Part shown: one piece after another, positions 7,437 to 15,556 of the stretch | Layout of the letters: each line of letters begins with the position of its first letter | Position numbering within the stretch: the stretch's first letter is position 1 | NCBI GenBank assembly: GCA_024404505.1 | Contig: JAKSPU010000004.1 | Span: 1-59,206, forward strand | Origin: Clostridia bacterium | GTDB taxonomy: Bacteria > Bacillota > Clostridia > Oscillospirales > CAG-272 | Reading direction: 5' to 3' | Length of the DNA: 59,206 bases | Translations under genes and position numbers: made by a program | Notes under the pieces: generated by a model | What the model was told of the DNA's origin: nothing | Databases searched by the model: none | Seen by the model: the letters and a program-made list of their open reading frames with translations, nothing else

Positions 7437-9269
7437 TTACTCTGCATACCCATACGAATAAGCGAGCCGTCCTATGGGAGCGCTGTCGCCGCTGACGTAG
7501 TAGTCCATTATGTCGAACTGTTCGGTGACGTTGTCGGCTGCCTTGAAGCGGATGAGGCTGCCGGGCTGCACGCCGAGGAGGGACCACGGGATCGAGAGAA
7601 ACAGGTCCTTCCCTTCGAGCTTCATTCCGGCCGTGCCGACCGTCTTCCATTCGCCGTCCTTGAGCTGCTCGATCGACGTTTTGCCGTCCGACGGGCTGCG
7701 GTTGACGATAAAATCGAAGCCTGCGAAGGACTCATCGGCACCTGTGGAAAGGAGCAGATTCATCCAGCCCGTGTCCCCTTCCTCGTATGCGGTGATTTCC
7801 TCCGCGCAGGTCACGCGGACGTACAGATTCTTCTCGTCGTGGATCACGCGGATCCCGGCGATATCGTTGCGGTCGGAATCGTCCCTGTACAGGTACGTGC
7901 CTGCGGCATCAAAGTGACGGCGGGTCATGCAGTCGCCGACAAAATCGGCATACGCGACGGCACGGTCCCACGCAGGGTCCCCGGCCCCCTTCTCGATGCG
8001 GACGGATGCTATCGGAAGCGCGTAAGCAGCCGCATCGGTGTACTTGTACCGCCGAACGTTCTCAAGCAGCTGGAGATAGTAATTGTCCCCGTATCCGCCC
8101 TTCATCATCTCGATGTCGCGGCTGTATTCGTGATTGTACACGTCAACGAACTTGTTCGGTCCGAGATGCTGCGCCTGCCACTCGTTGAAGCTGGCACAGA
8201 GAACGAGCGTTACCTTGTCATCGTTTGCGTGGACGGTATCCCACATATCCTGGAACGAACGACCGGCGGTCCAATCGTCCTCGACCCTGCCCGTCACGTT
8301 GTTGTACGCGCGGCTGGATTCCGGGTGCATGAGAGACGCGTCGATGCCCGTGTGGCTGTGCTGGGCAACGGGACAGGCGATCGCGCCGTTGTGGATGTAC
8401 TGCGGGTATTCCCAGCTCATCCACGGCAGACCGTTGTCATTGTTGTCGCCGTTCGGCCACTGCGATTCACGGATCTCGAAGTATTCCTTCATCTTCCACC
8501 CGACGAAGGAGGCCTCGCCGCCATACTTGACCATGTCCGACGCGTTGTTGTTGTCCTTGGTCGTCGCAACGATCAGCGGTTTTCCGTGCGGCTTGAACCA
8601 CAGGTCGTCCCACTCCGGATGCGCTTCGTAGTAGGCTGCGTACAGCTTGTCCACGGTCGTCGCGGAATCCGTGTTGGTGTAGAAGCTGACCTTCGGGACG
8701 TCGAAGCCCTGCTGCGAGAAGTTGGTCAGCACGGACATCAGAACGTTCACGACGTCCTCGTATATGAACTTGTTCGTCGCGTCGATGCAGAGGAAGTCGA
8801 CGCCCGCCATGGTCAGAAGCTCCATGTGGCGCGTGACGACCCACGGGTCCGTCATGCTGTAATAGCCGTACAGCGGCTCTCCCCAGAAGTAGAACTGACC
8901 GTAATCCGAAACGTCGTTCAGCTGTGCGATGCCTTCCTCTCCTTCGTCGATCAGCTCCTGAATGTTGTTGATCTGCCGGGTCAGCTCGGGATGCTGACCG
9001 AGCCAGAGCGAGTAGAAGACGCCGACGTACCGCTCACCGTCTTTCTTCGCGTCGGCAGCCTGCCAGGTACGTCCGAGCGCGTCCGAGCCGGACAGGCTCA
9101 TGACGGCGTTTTGCTGCGGCGTCAGGCCGCGCTCATCTCTTTCTCCCACGGTATATTCCTCCTTTGATCCGCAGCCTGTGAGTGCTGACAGGAGGGCTGC
9201 CGTCGTCAGAAGGACGCACAGCCCGACCGACAGGCCCCTCGGCAAACGGTGATTCCGATCTTGTTTCAT
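7437..9269 (-). CDS. GH99/GH71-like glycoside hydrolase lipoprotein with CBM9-like C-terminus
   Basis: The 610-residue product has a lipoprotein signal peptide ending in LTGCGS (Cys33). The central domain carries motifs shared with two other proteins in this window: RYVGVFYSLWLGQH, WGEPLYGYY with WVVTRHMELL, DFLCIDATN, ASFNEWQA and YSRDIEMMKGG. This pattern matches the GH99/GH71-like superfamily of endo-acting retaining enzymes (alpha-mannan and alpha-glucan members), in which an Asn-Glu-Trp motif near the C-terminal end of the barrel is common. Residues about 455-600 resemble a CBM9/DOMON-type sandwich (RNDIAGIRV, LYVRVTC, LLGVQPGSLIRFKAADN). It should work on the cell surface. It is the last gene of the solute-binding/SGNH/GH operon, 22 bases after its paralogue. 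Substrate unknown. Confidence 0.75.
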   Translation of the reverse strand: MKQDRNHRLPRGLSVGLCVLLTTAALLSALTGCGSKEEYTVGERDERGLTPQQNAVMSLSGSDALGRTWQAADAKKDGERYVGVFYSLWLGQHPELTRQINNIQELIDEGEEGIAQLNDVSDYGQFYFWGEPLYGYYSMTDPWVVTRHMELLTMAGVDFLCIDATNKFIYEDVVNVLMSVLTNFSQQGFDVPKVSFYTNTDSATTVDKLYAAYYEAHPEWDDLWFKPHGKPLIVATTKDNNNASDMVKYGGEASFVGWKMKEYFEIRESQWPNGDNNDNGLPWMSWEYPQYIHNGAIACPVAQHSHTGIDASLMHPESSRAYNNVTGRVEDDWTAGRSFQDMWDTVHANDDKVTLVLCASFNEWQAQHLGPNKFVDVYNHEYSRDIEMMKGGYGDNYYLQLLENVRRYKYTDAAAYALPIASVRIEKGAGDPAWDRAVAYADFVGDCMTRRHFDAAGTYLYRDDSDRNDIAGIRVIHDEKNLYVRVTCAEEITAYEEGDTGWMNLLLSTGADESFAGFDFIVNRSPSDGKTSIEQLKDGEWKTVGTAGMKLEGKDLFLSIPWSLLGVQPGSLIRFKAADNVTEQFDIMDYYVSGDSAPIGRLAYSYGYAE

Positions 9270-9291
9270 ATCCGTCTCCCGTGTTCGATAG

Positions 9292-12200
9292 TCAGAAATC
9301 CTTTTTTCTGCGCTTGGTCATAGCGGCACCGGCGGCGAGCAGCACGGCAGGCGCTGCGGCTGCGAGCGCGCTGCTGCAGCCCTTACCGGACGTTTCCGTG
9401 CCGGCCTCGCTTTCAGGTGCGTCCGTGACGACGGTTTCCGGTCCGGCGGTTTCATCGTCCGTTTCGGGCAGCGTTTCCGGTGCCGGAATGACGCTGCTGT
9501 ACGTGAAGCGGAAGCGTCCGCAGGGTGCGGTGTCACCGTCGTTGTAGACGCTCATGAGATCGCCGTCCGCAAGGTTGTTGTCCGCCCACTTGAAGTTGAT
9601 CACGAAGTCTCGTCCGTCGATCCCAAGTGCCGCTCTCGGCACGGCGATCTGAAGCAGGTTCCCGGCGACCGTGTAGTCGATCTCCGCGGCGCTCTCCCAG
9701 CTCCAGCCGCCCGTCGACTTCTCCAGCAGAGCCTTTTCATCGGGTGACGTCCGGTTGACGACGTACCCGAAGGTCTCCCATGCGGGAGCGTCGCTGCCCT
9801 CTACGCCGATGAACAGACGCATCCACAGCGGGTCGGAGGAAGGTGTCAGCGCGTCCTTGGTCGTCACCATAAAATAAACGTTGTTCTCGTCGTAGGTGAC
9901 CTTGGAGGACACGATGTCGTTGCGTCCGGTGGTATTGTCGTAATGGTATCCCTGATATCCGTCCGCGTTCCGGACGCCGGTATTGTCTGCGTAGGTGCGG
10001 AATTCGGGCTGGATGTCCGCCCACTGCTCCGCGCCGGCGTGCAGGTCGATGGTCTTTGCGATATTGGCGGGTGCCTGCGGCTCCACGCCCTTATACTGAC
10101 GGATAAAGGACACCATCTGATAGTAGTAATGATCCTTCAGCACACCGTTCGACGGCTCGATGTCCCGGCTGAAGCCGGCTGTCGCGTTATCGGGGAGTGC
10201 GTTGGTCGTTCCCCACATTTCGTCATAGCGTCCGGCGACCCATTCGTTCCAGCCGGTTATGTAGATGAAGGAGGGATCGACAGAAAGCGCATACTCGAAC
10301 TGATCCTTGAAGTTATACCCCCAGAGGATGGCGTCATCGGTGGGGACAAGGCAGCCCTTTTCGATCGAGTAGGCGCGGCCGTACTGATCGTCGTATCCGG
10401 CGTTCATGGCGGTAAGGCCCTTCGCGTCGCTCCAGTTCTGTGCCACGCTGACGCTCATTTCCTCCACAATCGACTTATCCTTTACGTTCAGCATGGATTG
10501 CTGCGGGTATACCGAGATCCACTTCCAGAAGGTATACTTGCGGAGCAGCGAGGAGTCGGGCGACCACGACGTCGTGATCCTTCCGTTCTCGATGATCTGG
10601 CGGTAATCCTGCGTGTAGCAGGGATTGATCGGACGCCACGAGAAGAATTCATAGATCTCCTTGTCGTGCGCGTCGTGCAGATCGAGTCCGGACGGGCTTC
10701 CTACCATGAGAGGCTTGCCCTCCCACAGGAACCACAGGTCCTTATAAAGACCCTTGGAATAGATGTTGTCGTACAGCTCGCGGATCTGCGTGGCTGCCTG
10801 ATCGTACTGGAACATATTCAGCATCGCGCTGATACCGGGGGCCTTCACACCGTCGTTCCGCGCCTCTGACCAGACCTCAAGCAGCTCGTTGATGGCCGCC
10901 ATGTAATTCTCCGTGCCGTTGGTATTGTCAAAAATGACCACGTCGATGTCGGCGTCCGCCAGCAGCTCAGCCTGATTCCGCAGCACCCAGCGATCTACGC
11001 CGTTATTATAGTAGCCCCATACAGGCTCGTCCCAGAACACGGTGGTGATCCCGTTCCACGCGGGATGCTTATAATCGTTCCGCGCCTCCGGGTACTGCTC
11101 GATGGTCAGCGTACCGTTGATGATCTTGTTCCGGTAGTGCGAGGAGTGCCATGTGTGGTAGAAGATGCCGACGTATTTATCGCGTCGGGGACCGGCAGCA
11201 GCAGCGTCCGTGACCGTGCGTCCGAGGCCGTCGACAGCCGTCCATACGCCCGGATTGATGAATTCAGTCGGCAGCGCGGCGCCGAGCGGTGTGAACTGTC
11301 CCTTGAAGCCGCAGAGACGTGCGACAAGCGACAGGCCGCAGGCGGAGCCGTTGACGTACAGCTCGGACGTATCGGACGCGAGTTCTACCGTGCAGACCTG
11401 CATATTGGTGACGCCGTGACGGACAATGAAGAGGTATTCTCCGGCAGGAAGCTCCGCGGGGAGCTTGGCCCACGTGCCTCTTTGGATCCCGCTGACGGTC
11501 TCCGAGGCTGCGGGGGCTTCCGCGACGGTCTTCTGATAACTTCCCTTCCACGCATACAGGGACAGATCAAGCGTATTGCCCGAGGCATCCGACGGAGCGG
11601 CAGGGATATACACCTCCGCGCCGGTGAACGTGTCGTCCACATTGAAGCGGATACCGTACTGATCGTTGTACGCCATCTCCCGGCGGGCAAAATCACCGGC
11701 GGGGTACAGGTCGGACGGCGTGGGGTCCACGTCGTTTTTCGACAGATTGCTGATCGGCAGGAAGGAGAAGTCCTCGCCGATATACTTGACCTTGACCATG
11801 GGCGCCTGATCGATGACCTGATCGTCACGGAAGGTGCGGATATTCTCCACGGTCTCTTTGGCGGTCCAGATGCCGACCTGCTCGCCCTGAACGCTCTGAT
11901 TCTCGATGTAGAAGAGATACTCGCCCGCGTCAGCATAGCTGTCGCAGGTGACGGTCAGCGTGGCGTTGTCGTTGAAGTCGACCCACGTGCGCGAAGCGAC
12001 GGGCGTGCCGCGCAGCGTTGCCTCGTAGGAATCCGCCCATCTGTACAGAGACAGGCGCAGCGTGCCTTTATTGTTGTTGTAGCTCGGGCAGGCGGCGTTG
12101 ACCTCCTTGATCGGCAGGGGCGAATTGAACTGTACAGCAAAGGTACTCATGATCTCAATGGCTTGTCCCTGATTCCCCGAGTAAGCGTCTGCGTAGCCCG

Positions 12201-12738
12201 TCACCTCGGATATCTTTACGTCCTTGGGAGCAAACTTGAGTCCCTGGATGTTGGGACCGTCCGCCTTGGACATGATTGTGAAGGTGTGCGTGCCGGCAGG
12301 CAGGTCGATCTCGGCGGGGGTGGTATCCTTCCACGAACGCCATCCGGCGCCCGGCACCTGATTCTTCAGCGTGCCGATCTCCTCTCCGTCGAGCAGGAAC
12401 ACGAAATTGCCGCCCGCGACGTTATCGGCCCAGCCGGTGACGAGACAGACCTGATAAGTGCCGGCCGCACCGACCTGTATCTCGACGCTGATGGTGTCTC
12501 CGACGCGGACCGCGTCGAAATACGGCTCGGGACACAGATTCTTTTCGATATAGATACGGTCGGCCGAGCTGCCGTTATAGGTAAAATCCGAATAAGATTC
12601 CGCGAGGCTGATCTCGGTGACCGAGGTCGATGATACGGTGACGGTACCCTTTGCAAAAGCGGTGAGGGGTGCCAGCATACTGCCGGTCAGCAGCGCGGTG
12701 AGCGTCAGGCAGAGAGAGCGAAGCAGCGACTTTTTCAT
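9292..12738 (-). CDS. Large secreted GH99/GH71-like hydrolase with C-terminal anchor
   Basis: The 1148-residue product has a signal peptide (cleavage near AFA-KG). The first ~480 residues hold two or three beta-sandwich modules of carbohydrate-binding type (for example GTYQVCLVTGWADN and AGEYLFYIENQS). The GH99/71-like domain (about 520-890) shows KYVGIFYHTWHSSH, WDEPVWGYY, DVVIFDNTNG and TGWNEWVAGRYDEMW. A CBM9-like module (about 920-1085) follows, with RNDIVSSKVTYDENNVYF. The end is a Thr/Glu/Pro linker, GKGCSS, a hydrophobic stretch and KRRKK, a sorting-signal-like tail also seen in the protein ending at 22875. The ATG is preceded by GAAGGAGGATC. It is the third gene of a four-gene minus-strand operon. 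The enzyme class is inferred from motifs; the substrate is unknown. Confidence 0.75.
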   Translation of the reverse strand: MKKSLLRSLCLTLTALLTGSMLAPLTAFAKGTVTVSSTSVTEISLAESYSDFTYNGSSADRIYIEKNLCPEPYFDAVRVGDTISVEIQVGAAGTYQVCLVTGWADNVAGGNFVFLLDGEEIGTLKNQVPGAGWRSWKDTTPAEIDLPAGTHTFTIMSKADGPNIQGLKFAPKDVKISEVTGYADAYSGNQGQAIEIMSTFAVQFNSPLPIKEVNAACPSYNNNKGTLRLSLYRWADSYEATLRGTPVASRTWVDFNDNATLTVTCDSYADAGEYLFYIENQSVQGEQVGIWTAKETVENIRTFRDDQVIDQAPMVKVKYIGEDFSFLPISNLSKNDVDPTPSDLYPAGDFARREMAYNDQYGIRFNVDDTFTGAEVYIPAAPSDASGNTLDLSLYAWKGSYQKTVAEAPAASETVSGIQRGTWAKLPAELPAGEYLFIVRHGVTNMQVCTVELASDTSELYVNGSACGLSLVARLCGFKGQFTPLGAALPTEFINPGVWTAVDGLGRTVTDAAAAGPRRDKYVGIFYHTWHSSHYRNKIINGTLTIEQYPEARNDYKHPAWNGITTVFWDEPVWGYYNNGVDRWVLRNQAELLADADIDVVIFDNTNGTENYMAAINELLEVWSEARNDGVKAPGISAMLNMFQYDQAATQIRELYDNIYSKGLYKDLWFLWEGKPLMVGSPSGLDLHDAHDKEIYEFFSWRPINPCYTQDYRQIIENGRITTSWSPDSSLLRKYTFWKWISVYPQQSMLNVKDKSIVEEMSVSVAQNWSDAKGLTAMNAGYDDQYGRAYSIEKGCLVPTDDAILWGYNFKDQFEYALSVDPSFIYITGWNEWVAGRYDEMWGTTNALPDNATAGFSRDIEPSNGVLKDHYYYQMVSFIRQYKGVEPQAPANIAKTIDLHAGAEQWADIQPEFRTYADNTGVRNADGYQGYHYDNTTGRNDIVSSKVTYDENNVYFMVTTKDALTPSSDPLWMRLFIGVEGSDAPAWETFGYVVNRTSPDEKALLEKSTGGWSWESAAEIDYTVAGNLLQIAVPRAALGIDGRDFVINFKWADNNLADGDLMSVYNDGDTAPCGRFRFTYSSVIPAPETLPETDDETAGPETVVTDAPESEAGTETSGKGCSSALAAAAPAVLLAAGAAMTKRRKKDF

Positions 12739-12784
12739 TTGTTTGATCCTCCTTCAGGATGGGGTCAACTTCGGATCGTTCGTT

Positions 12785-13888
12785 TCAGGCGTCATACAAC
12801 GCGCCGAACAGGGCGCGCAGGATGGTGTGGACGTAGACGCGGATGCCGAAGTCGTTCGGGTGGTTGATGTTGTTGCCGAGGAAATCACGCATCCTTTTGC
12901 CCGTGGACTGCATCCACACGAACATCCCGTATACCGGAGCGACGACAGTCTGCGGATACTCGGCGGCAAGGCTGAACAGGATGTCCTCAAAGTACACCTG
13001 ATTGCCGACCCAGCAGGACTGCGGATTCGGCGTTTCAGCCGATTGCAGCAGCACCGTGCCGTCCGGATGCTCGGCGTAGAAGCGGCGGAGCATCTCCCCG
13101 ATTTGAGCCTTATATGCGACGGGCGGCGTGAAGCTGTCGTTGCCGCCGACGCGAAGCATCAGAAGGTCGATGTCCTTCCCTGCTATGCGCTTGTCCCACT
13201 CATCGAGGCAGTTCTCGGCTCTCCAGCCTCCGACAGCCTGATTCTCGAGTGAGACCGGGACTCCGAAGGTCTGACCGATCCACTCGGTCACGATATGCGG
13301 ATAGTCGGGCATACCGGGGTTGATGAAGCCGCCGTATTTCGTGCCGCTGGCACAGCAGCCGACGGCAACGCTGTCACCGTAGCACATGACGCTGACCGGC
13401 TTCCCCGCCCGGAGCTTTTCGAGCAGAGGGGCTGACGCAGCGCTCTGATCAGGAGGGATGAATCCGGTGTACGCGTCCCTGTGCGTATAAGTCACGGCGC
13501 ACTGTCTGTCGACGACCATGAACGGCTCACCGTAGATGATGTAGCGCTGCACCGTGCGGTCAAAATCATACTCAAGCTCGTCCCAATCGACGCCGATGCG
13601 GATATTGGGATCGTTAGGCTGTGTCGGGAAGTATTCATCCGGCTCCCAATAGGGGATGGACGAATCGGGCAGACGGTAGATCCGTCTGCCCTCGATACGG
13701 TAATCGACGCCCTCCCGGTAGGTGACGGAAAGGCGGTAGTCGCGGACGGTCACGGGGCCGTCCGGCTCATAGAGAAGCGTGGCGGCACCATCGGCACCGA
13801 CGAACATGATAGTCTCGTCCCAGACTCCGCACCCGCGCCAGATGGGGCGCAGGTGCAGGGCGGGCGTATAAGCTTCCGTTGTCATCAT
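12785..13888 (-). CDS. SGNH/GDSL-family hydrolase (putative carbohydrate esterase)
   Basis: The 367-residue product has an N-terminal beta-rich region (about 1-150) and an SGNH domain. Block I is YGDSVAVG (Ser173), block II NQAVGGW (Gly220), block III LRVGGND (Asn250) and block V NHPNDFG (His343). The position three residues before that His, normally Asp, is Asn340, so the enzyme may use a Ser-His dyad. No signal peptide is visible, so a cytoplasmic deacetylase of imported oligosaccharides is plausible but unproven. It starts 14 bases after the solute-binding gene with GAGGAGAG as ribosome binding site. Such beta-sandwich plus SGNH arrangements are common in acetyl-glycan esterases. Confidence 0.82.
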   Translation of the reverse strand: MMTTEAYTPALHLRPIWRGCGVWDETIMFVGADGAATLLYEPDGPVTVRDYRLSVTYREGVDYRIEGRRIYRLPDSSIPYWEPDEYFPTQPNDPNIRIGVDWDELEYDFDRTVQRYIIYGEPFMVVDRQCAVTYTHRDAYTGFIPPDQSAASAPLLEKLRAGKPVSVMCYGDSVAVGCCASGTKYGGFINPGMPDYPHIVTEWIGQTFGVPVSLENQAVGGWRAENCLDEWDKRIAGKDIDLLMLRVGGNDSFTPPVAYKAQIGEMLRRFYAEHPDGTVLLQSAETPNPQSCWVGNQVYFEDILFSLAAEYPQTVVAPVYGMFVWMQSTGKRMRDFLGNNINHPNDFGIRVYVHTILRALFGALYDA

Positions 13889-13902
13889 GACGTTCTCTCC
13901 TC

Positions 13903-15396
13903 TTACTGCAGCTTCTTGAGGATCTTTTCGATGTTACGGTCAAACCGCTTGGAGGCTGCGGTGTAGCCGGAGGAGAAGGTATCGCGGTTGTCGTTGACGG
14001 CAGTCTTGAAGAGCGGATAGAAGCCCAGCTCCTCGGAGAAGTACATAGCCATATCGAACACGCGGTTGTTGAAGAGCAGGTCGAGCATTTCGGCGGACTC
14101 GGCATCGCGTACGTTGCGGGAGGTCAGCATGACGTCGTAGTAAGCCGGCTTGAGCGTGAGGGAAGACATGGCGGCATACGCCTGCAGGGTGTCGGCGACC
14201 AGCTCAACCATATCCTCCTTGACGGCGGAGGTCACGCACAGGCAGGAGCCGCTCTCATGCGTCCAGGTCTTGTAGTTTTCCTGTGCCTTGTCATACTTCG
14301 GAACGGTCAGGACGCCGTAGTCTCCGGTCATCTCGCGGTTGAACGCATTGAGGTACAGCGCGCAGTCACCGAAGAACAGGCCGCGGCCGGACATGAACGC
14401 GGAATTGCCGAGGAACTCCTGTCCGGGAGGCGACATGAAGGTCGCGTTGTTGGCGTGATAGATGTTCTGGGCAAGACCCAGCACGGTCATGGCCTTGTCC
14501 ATCTGGTTGGAGTCGGAAAGGTACAGGACGGGAGAATCGGTGTCACGGCTGTTGATGATGTAACGGAGACCGGAGCCGATGAACAGAGTGTTGCCGTACT
14601 CCCACGTCGTCACGAAGCCGTAAGTATCGTTTGCGTCCATCTTGCCGTCGCCGTTGCTGTCGGAGGAAACGCCCTGGATGACCTTATTGAAGTAATCAAG
14701 CGTCCAATCACCGTTCTTGACGGTCGTATAGGGATCGGGGACGGTCTCGGCGTACTGACGCTGCATCTCCTTGTTGAAGATCAGCACGTAGGTCACGTCG
14801 TCGTCGCCCGTGTTGGCGTCACCGGTCATGAAGAAGATATTGCCGCCGAGCGAGAAATCTGCAGTACCGGCATCCCACCAGGGCTTTTCGAGATCGACGC
14901 CGAGCTTGATGAAGTCATACATATAGTTGTTGACGGAAAGCGGCACGGTCTCGAAAATGCGCTGGTTGACGATGTAGAAGTCGCCGGTACCGGTCTGCGC
15001 CTCGGTCTTGCACTGCTCGGAAGCGGAGTACGGGTCCTTGATGATGACCTCCAGCTCCATTTTGCACATATCCTCAAGTCGGTTGTTGCGCTCATAGACA
15101 GCGTCGTTGATGACCTGTGCGGAGCCGCCGTTGGGGTCGACCATACCGTTCACGGCGTCGACCTCGCTCTTGAAGACGTCCACGCCGAGGATGGTGAAGG
15201 TCTCACCGTTCCAGTCGATATCGAGAGACTCCAGCATTGCGTCGGCAGGGGACTTTGTCTCGCCCTCGGTGCCGGGCGCGTTCGTGGATTTGCCGTCCGT
15301 TTCCTCATCTTCTCCGTCTCCGTTGGCGCAGGAAGCGAGCGGGCAGACGAGAAGCGCGAGTGCCAGCAAAAGGGACATGAATTTTAGTTTTTTCAT
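13903..15396 (-). CDS. Extracellular solute-binding lipoprotein (ABC type), first of three
   Basis: The 497-residue product begins with a Lys-rich start, a hydrophobic core and LASCANG, a lipobox. The mature part resembles sugar-binding proteins of ABC importers: VINDAVYERNNRLED, FKSEVDAV, LEKPWWDAG, FIGSGLRYI and an Asp/Asn-rich loop SDSNGDGKMDANDTYG that looks like a calcium-binding loop. The start was placed at the ATG at 15396 because AAGGAAG lies just before it and the signal peptide begins there. It heads an operon with an SGNH hydrolase and two GH99/71-like enzymes, so the ligand is probably a product of those enzymes. No permease or ATPase gene is nearby. Confidence 0.88.
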   Translation of the reverse strand: MKKLKFMSLLLALALLVCPLASCANGDGEDEETDGKSTNAPGTEGETKSPADAMLESLDIDWNGETFTILGVDVFKSEVDAVNGMVDPNGGSAQVINDAVYERNNRLEDMCKMELEVIIKDPYSASEQCKTEAQTGTGDFYIVNQRIFETVPLSVNNYMYDFIKLGVDLEKPWWDAGTADFSLGGNIFFMTGDANTGDDDVTYVLIFNKEMQRQYAETVPDPYTTVKNGDWTLDYFNKVIQGVSSDSNGDGKMDANDTYGFVTTWEYGNTLFIGSGLRYIINSRDTDSPVLYLSDSNQMDKAMTVLGLAQNIYHANNATFMSPPGQEFLGNSAFMSGRGLFFGDCALYLNAFNREMTGDYGVLTVPKYDKAQENYKTWTHESGSCLCVTSAVKEDMVELVADTLQAYAAMSSLTLKPAYYDVMLTSRNVRDAESAEMLDLLFNNRVFDMAMYFSEELGFYPLFKTAVNDNRDTFSSGYTAASKRFDRNIEKILKKLQ

Positions 15397-15439
15397 GGTA
15401 TTATTCTTCCTTTCCGCAAATATGGGTATCCCTGTATAC

Positions 15440-15468
15440 ATTATATATTTTTTCTCCGTGCTTGTCAA
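15440..15468 (-). promoter_or_regulatory. Consensus promoter of the solute-binding/SGNH/GH operon
   Basis: On the minus strand TTGACA (15468-15463), a 17-base spacer and TATAAT (15445-15440) match the sigma-A consensus. The start codon lies 44 bases downstream. Confidence 0.85.
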
Positions 15469-15480
15469 TGAGTTTCCGTG

Positions 15481-15518
15481 AAAAAACGGGGCTGCCGCAC
15501 GAAAGTGCGGCAGCCCCG
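15481..15518 (-). terminator. Rho-independent terminator of the propeller-like lipoprotein gene
   Basis: A perfect 14-base stem (CGGGGCTGCCGCAC and its complement) around a GAAA/TTTC loop spans 15487-15518. On the minus strand it is followed by six Ts (15486-15481). It separates the gene at 15557-18412 from the next operon. Confidence 0.9.
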
Positions 15519-15556
15519 CGCCCTTACCCGTTGCCGGGTATCGGAGCGTAAGCCGA

